Shown here: positions 60,491 to 64,000 of the stretch, piece by piece
How positions within the stretch are numbered: the first letter of the stretch is position 1
Layout of the letters: each line of letters opens with the position of its first letter
Assembly: GCA_015501585.1 (NCBI GenBank)
Contig: JADNRY010000024.1
Span: forward strand, 124,001-188,000
Direction of reading: 5' to 3'
Origin: Rhodocollybia butyracea
Lineage: Eukaryota; Basidiomycota; Agaricomycetes; Agaricales; Omphalotaceae
Length of the DNA: 64,000 nt
Program-made: the position numbers and the translations under genes
The notes under the pieces: model-generated
The model's database searches: none
Told to the model about the DNA's origin: nothing
What the model saw: only the letters and a program-made list of their open reading frames with translations

Positions 60491-62280
60491 TACAAATCTG
60501 ATACGACCTCGTAGTTTGGCTCGCTTGGCAGTTGGTACAGGACTTAGAAGGACCAGGGTTCTTGAACCAATTTCAGGAAAATTATGTTTTCTCAGCAAAG
60601 CTTCAAGGAGGAAAAGCAAAGAGGCATGCGAGCCAGCTTGTATAGAGGGTACCGAGGCAATTTCAGGAGTACGACAGGTAGAATACCACTCGGAAGATGA
60701 ATGCAGCCGTCCTAGTGGACGGCGTCCAGGAGACTCGCACGCGGACTCAGAGCGCAGTAGGCGCAGTGTAAGGAGGATATACATACATATGTCGTACGGT
60801 GTATTTTCTTGACACCCAAAGAACAAGATGCTCCAGAAAGCACAATATTGTTCAAGAGGACGTGGAAGCTTCAATTGCGAAAGATCTCGGCGTATAGAAT
60901 CACACCTAACAACTCAAGTTGACCAACTACTTTTTGAGCACTGAACGAGATTTCGGAGACGAATACGTGTGGACTATATGTACTGGCTCACGAACGGTCT
61001 GCTGCCGTTGACTGCGAATTTGAGGAGAGGTTTTTGTGAGAAATCGGACAGTGTAAATGACTATCAAAAACCTTTTGAGTAATTGTGGAAGCTCACTTTT
61101 ATAAACGTGATTTGACCGCCCTCTCGATATCCGACATCGGACCATAAATGCATAAACGCTAGTAAGTAGACCACACGCAAATGCCAGTCTCCTGTCGGGT
61201 TGGAGTATAAAGTACTGACTGGCGAGACTTTCTTCGTTGACGTCTGGCGGAACGTGGAAGAACGACAAATGTGAATTTGCTGAGTCAGATCAACACGAAT
61301 TCTTGTACGCCCAAACGTCCATATACGCGACATGCTGCGATTTTTACAAACACCCGGACGACCTAAGCCTTTCGCTGGGATGCGAGAGGGGTGATCCCAA
61401 CGCTCCGTGCTTTTGTACCCAAACTCGCGGCCGTAACCGGTGAAGATTGCTGGTGTGTTGGAGATGCTCCAAAGAGGTCACAGCCGATGAAAAGTGATTC
61501 CGGCGAGTTTGTGCGGATACAGGAGAAGACGGGAGAATGTCCCACAAGTCTGTCGAGTTTGTTATTGGGATAAACATGCTACGTATCGCGAGTATGTGAT
61601 CAACTTATATCGCCTGCGATCCCTTGATTTAGAACTTCTGGCAGAGACTACTGGATCTGACGCCGAAAACTCACGAAGGATATCTGGGTACTCTAGTGCT
61701 AGTGCATTCTACGTCAAAACAAGGGGAAGGATATGATTATCAAGAATCTCTGGACATAATGACGAATCTATTGCTTTATGTAGATCTGCGTCAGCCCCCC
61801 CCCTCCTACAAACAACTCGGATTGCGATTCCAAGTCCCTCAACCCACTAAAGACACTCGTAGACGCAGTCAACAAACCGCTGCTCTTGACCGCCAAGACT
61901 AAGGCTAGCACTTTTACAGAGAGGAAATATGGGCGTAACGAAGACGACTGAGTCCGAAAACACTAGCACTAGGGGGGGTGGAGGAAAACTGGTTGTAACA
62001 GAACGGAAGGATACACCTGGTCGTTCAATTTGACGGAAACTGATATTAGATCCCAGTCAGAAAGATGGACTGTTTGTGAAGATATCGGCCTCTCAAGGGT
62101 ACTATGTCGGAGTTCAAAAGGAGCATCCATATACTTCGGACGAAAGGTATGGTGCGTCTTTTGAGGTTCCATTCCTTTCTTAACAGCTGTTCTTATTAGG
62201 ACTCCCATCGATAACCGTTGACTTACCACTTCTCCCAATAAACCATGCCAAGGACTCTCTGCGTTCCAGCGCTCTTCTCC
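60491..62280. other. Fragmentary region, no gene assigned
   Basis: 60570-60770 is the third copy of the YHSE fragment; a plus frame 60516-60812 carries VEYHSEDECSRPSGRRPGDS. 61494-61736 plus has a coding-like run (RVCYWDKHATYREYVINLY) without a start, splice set or family. A C9 run lies near 61795. Other frames are short and of mixed strand. Confidence 0.4.
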
Positions 62281-64000
62281 GTCGACGTTGCGCATTCCTT
62301 CAAATTCAAACCTCTCTCGCTCGGATGAATTTGACCGAGCTAATCAGCTATTTGAGAAAGATCGACGGGGTTACTCACCGAAAGTTGGTTACGGGTTTTG
62401 CTTTGTCACGTTCATAATAAGTATTGTACTATCGACTTGGCCTGATGTACTATGTATTTCTGTCCCAGATCATTGTTAGCGTTTCGTATTCGCTTATTAT
62501 CTTGTAAACACAGCTGTTCTCCGTTCGTCTTTTTTTCAAAATTCTTTAAATACAAATCAGAACTCACAGACACAAGGCTGTATCTCGGGGCTCAAGGGCA
62601 GTAAAAAAACGTTGGGCGTGTCTCTACAATATGGCATTGTCACCAATTGTCTTTAACCAGCACTCCATCTACCCTATTGTCATGGTTAAAGCGGGCCAAA
62701 TCCATATATATGGCAACGCCATTGACGAATATTAACGACAAATTCTTTTCTTACTCTGTTGCAGGTAGGCTTTTGACAATGTTGTCAATTCCTTCGTGTT
62801 TACATGTTTTACTAGAACATGTCAAGCCTAGACTTTCCAACTTTGTCATCGTGGGTCCATCGAATTCTAGGTGCATACTCTGCCACTCAGCTTGTGTCCA
62901 TCGCTACCATTTTGGTAGTAACTTATTATACCTTTGCAACCGAATACGAGGACCGGGCTCGGAAAGTACGACGGGTTGGCTTGCTCGCTATGTTACCGTT
63001 TGGTTACATGGCAACGTTTCTCTATTTTCTCCTCCTCGTCTTCTTTGACAAGGATGCAGAGGGCGTTACATCGCCTCGATCTAGTTCTCCTGTTCAGCAT
63101 CATCAAGAGATTGATGTCGCTCCCCGTCATCTCCTCTTGGCCACCATTATTCACGGGAACTCAAGATTCCCCTTCCTGGAGGCAGCGGCTGGTCAGTGAA
63201 TGTGAAATTCAACCTGTCGAGCAGCCCCCATGTCAGCGTCACCGGCTACAACTTCACAGTCGATATGCTCGACAAAAACTTAAACCAATACATTAGATCG
63301 GGCAACGTTACATTCAAGTACGAAATCGCACCTTCGGATTTCATCCAAGGTGGCAACGACGCAGTGTTGGAGCCTTTGCACGTGCAGCTCGAGATCGTAC
63401 ACAGGAGGCCTCAGTCTGTTGCTATCTATAAACTTTCGCTAGTCAAATGGAACCTTGCCCTCTCATCTGGACAGATCCCATTTGAATTTCGCAAAGGGGG
63501 TGCAGGCGGGCAAGGATGGAAGATAGATGGCCCAGTTTCCATGCCTTTCATAAAACCATGGTGCACGAGCTGAACCCATCGCAGACATTCTTCCTCTACA
63601 GCTTTCTTGATCCACGCATCAAGCACCTACTTGATGAGTCGGATGTTTCAAAGTTTCACGCCGATATCACACAAGTCACCATTCCAATCATCACTCCCAT
63701 CCTGAAAAGCCTGACTTTTGTTGGAAATCCCCCCCACGGCGGGGTATACGATTCTCCATTCCGAGACAGGACGAGGAATTTTTCCTGGCCCATCTCACGC
63801 ATCTCGAGCTTGACCGTATCTCCGTTTTTCCCGAAGAATTCTTGGGAATTCTCGACCGTTGCGAGGCGCTAAGTTCGTTGATCTTGCATAGACCAGGAGA
63901 GGTAGTGGGACATCCGAATTGATTCCGCCGAGAAGGATTGTCAGCCGCAAACTGCATATTTTGCGATTCCTGAGATGCAGGACTCCCATACATGGCTTTT
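62281..64000 (+). pseudogene. Membrane-anchored LRR-like protein, copy 2, disrupted and cut by window end
   Basis: Paralogue of 44660-46765. ATG at 62819 (MSSLDFPTLSSWVHRILGAY) is followed by the same two helices (TQLVSIATILVVTYYTF and GYMATFLYFLLLVFF), one copy only of the 51-codon unit (GWSVNVKFNLSSSPHV), and the downstream part. Relative to copy 1 the frame breaks near 63150, near 63530 (KIDG/RPSFHAFHK) and near 63790 (one base lost before HLTHLELDRISVFPEEF), and a stop follows GEVVGHPN near 63920. Some breaks could be unannotated introns, but I found no convincing splice sites. The upstream part (62281-62818) mirrors 44660-45304. Confidence 0.65.

Noticed and set aside
60476..60874. Minus-strand frame of 132 codons
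   Set aside because: Overlaps the fragment whose conserved reading is on the plus strand; no family and no splice support.
61795..61805. C9 run as a regulatory signal
   Set aside because: A simple homopolymer, more likely a source of sequencing error than a signal.

Overview
This is nuclear DNA of a filamentous basidiomycete, most likely an Agaricomycete. The genes are cut by many short (about 45-65 base) GT-AG introns. They include a fused CAD pyrimidine gene with a dead dihydroorotase domain, a P450-reductase fusion, a DUF6699-like protein, F-box/leucine-rich proteins and an intron-rich beta-tubulin. I see no bacterial-type operons, no CRISPR array, and no rRNA or tRNA gene I can defend. 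The species cannot be named from the sequence alone.

Layout. 0-4 kb: an annexin (minus strand, running off the left edge) and a single-pass membrane protein ending in a PPxY motif. 4-8.6 kb: gene-poor, with a nearly 0.9 kb-per-arm inverted repeat at 6060-8114. 8.6-16 kb: a divergent pair, a P450/NADPH-reductase fusion on the minus strand and a 3-hydroxyacyl-CoA dehydrogenase fused to a YWTD beta-propeller on the plus strand, with a repeated motif in the shared upstream region. 17.3-18.9 kb: a DUF6699-like protein and a small membrane protein, tail to tail. 19.1-26 kb: a tandem pair of MFS transporter genes. A third piece, only promoter plus first exon, lies at 40.4-40.65 kb. 26.7-34.8 kb: NC2-alpha and the large CAD gene. 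36.4-44 kb: a tiny Cys-rich membrane protein, F-box copy 1, a TPMT-like methyltransferase, a small membrane ORF and beta-tubulin.

44-64 kb is a mosaic of duplicated and decaying accessory genes. Two copies of a membrane-anchored repeat protein (45.3 and 62.8 kb) and two inverted F-box genes (37.6 and 48.5 kb) lie here or reach into it. So does a secreted five-module protein (51.3-54.3 kb) with a clearly broken relative (58.0-59.8 kb), together with small repeated fragments. A conserved upstream element (GGGCGCTAACGCG plus CACGTG) is found before both F-box genes and before the five-module gene; a worn version precedes its pseudogene. This module family, its exon-by-exon expansion and the shared promoter element are the best candidates for something undescribed.

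A caution on quality. Several otherwise convincing genes contain single-base frame breaks, some in homopolymers (CAD, the membrane protein at 2.0-3.9 kb, both F-box copies, the ORF at 40.7 kb). Some of these may be assembly errors, so 'pseudogene' is used only where several kinds of lesion coincide.
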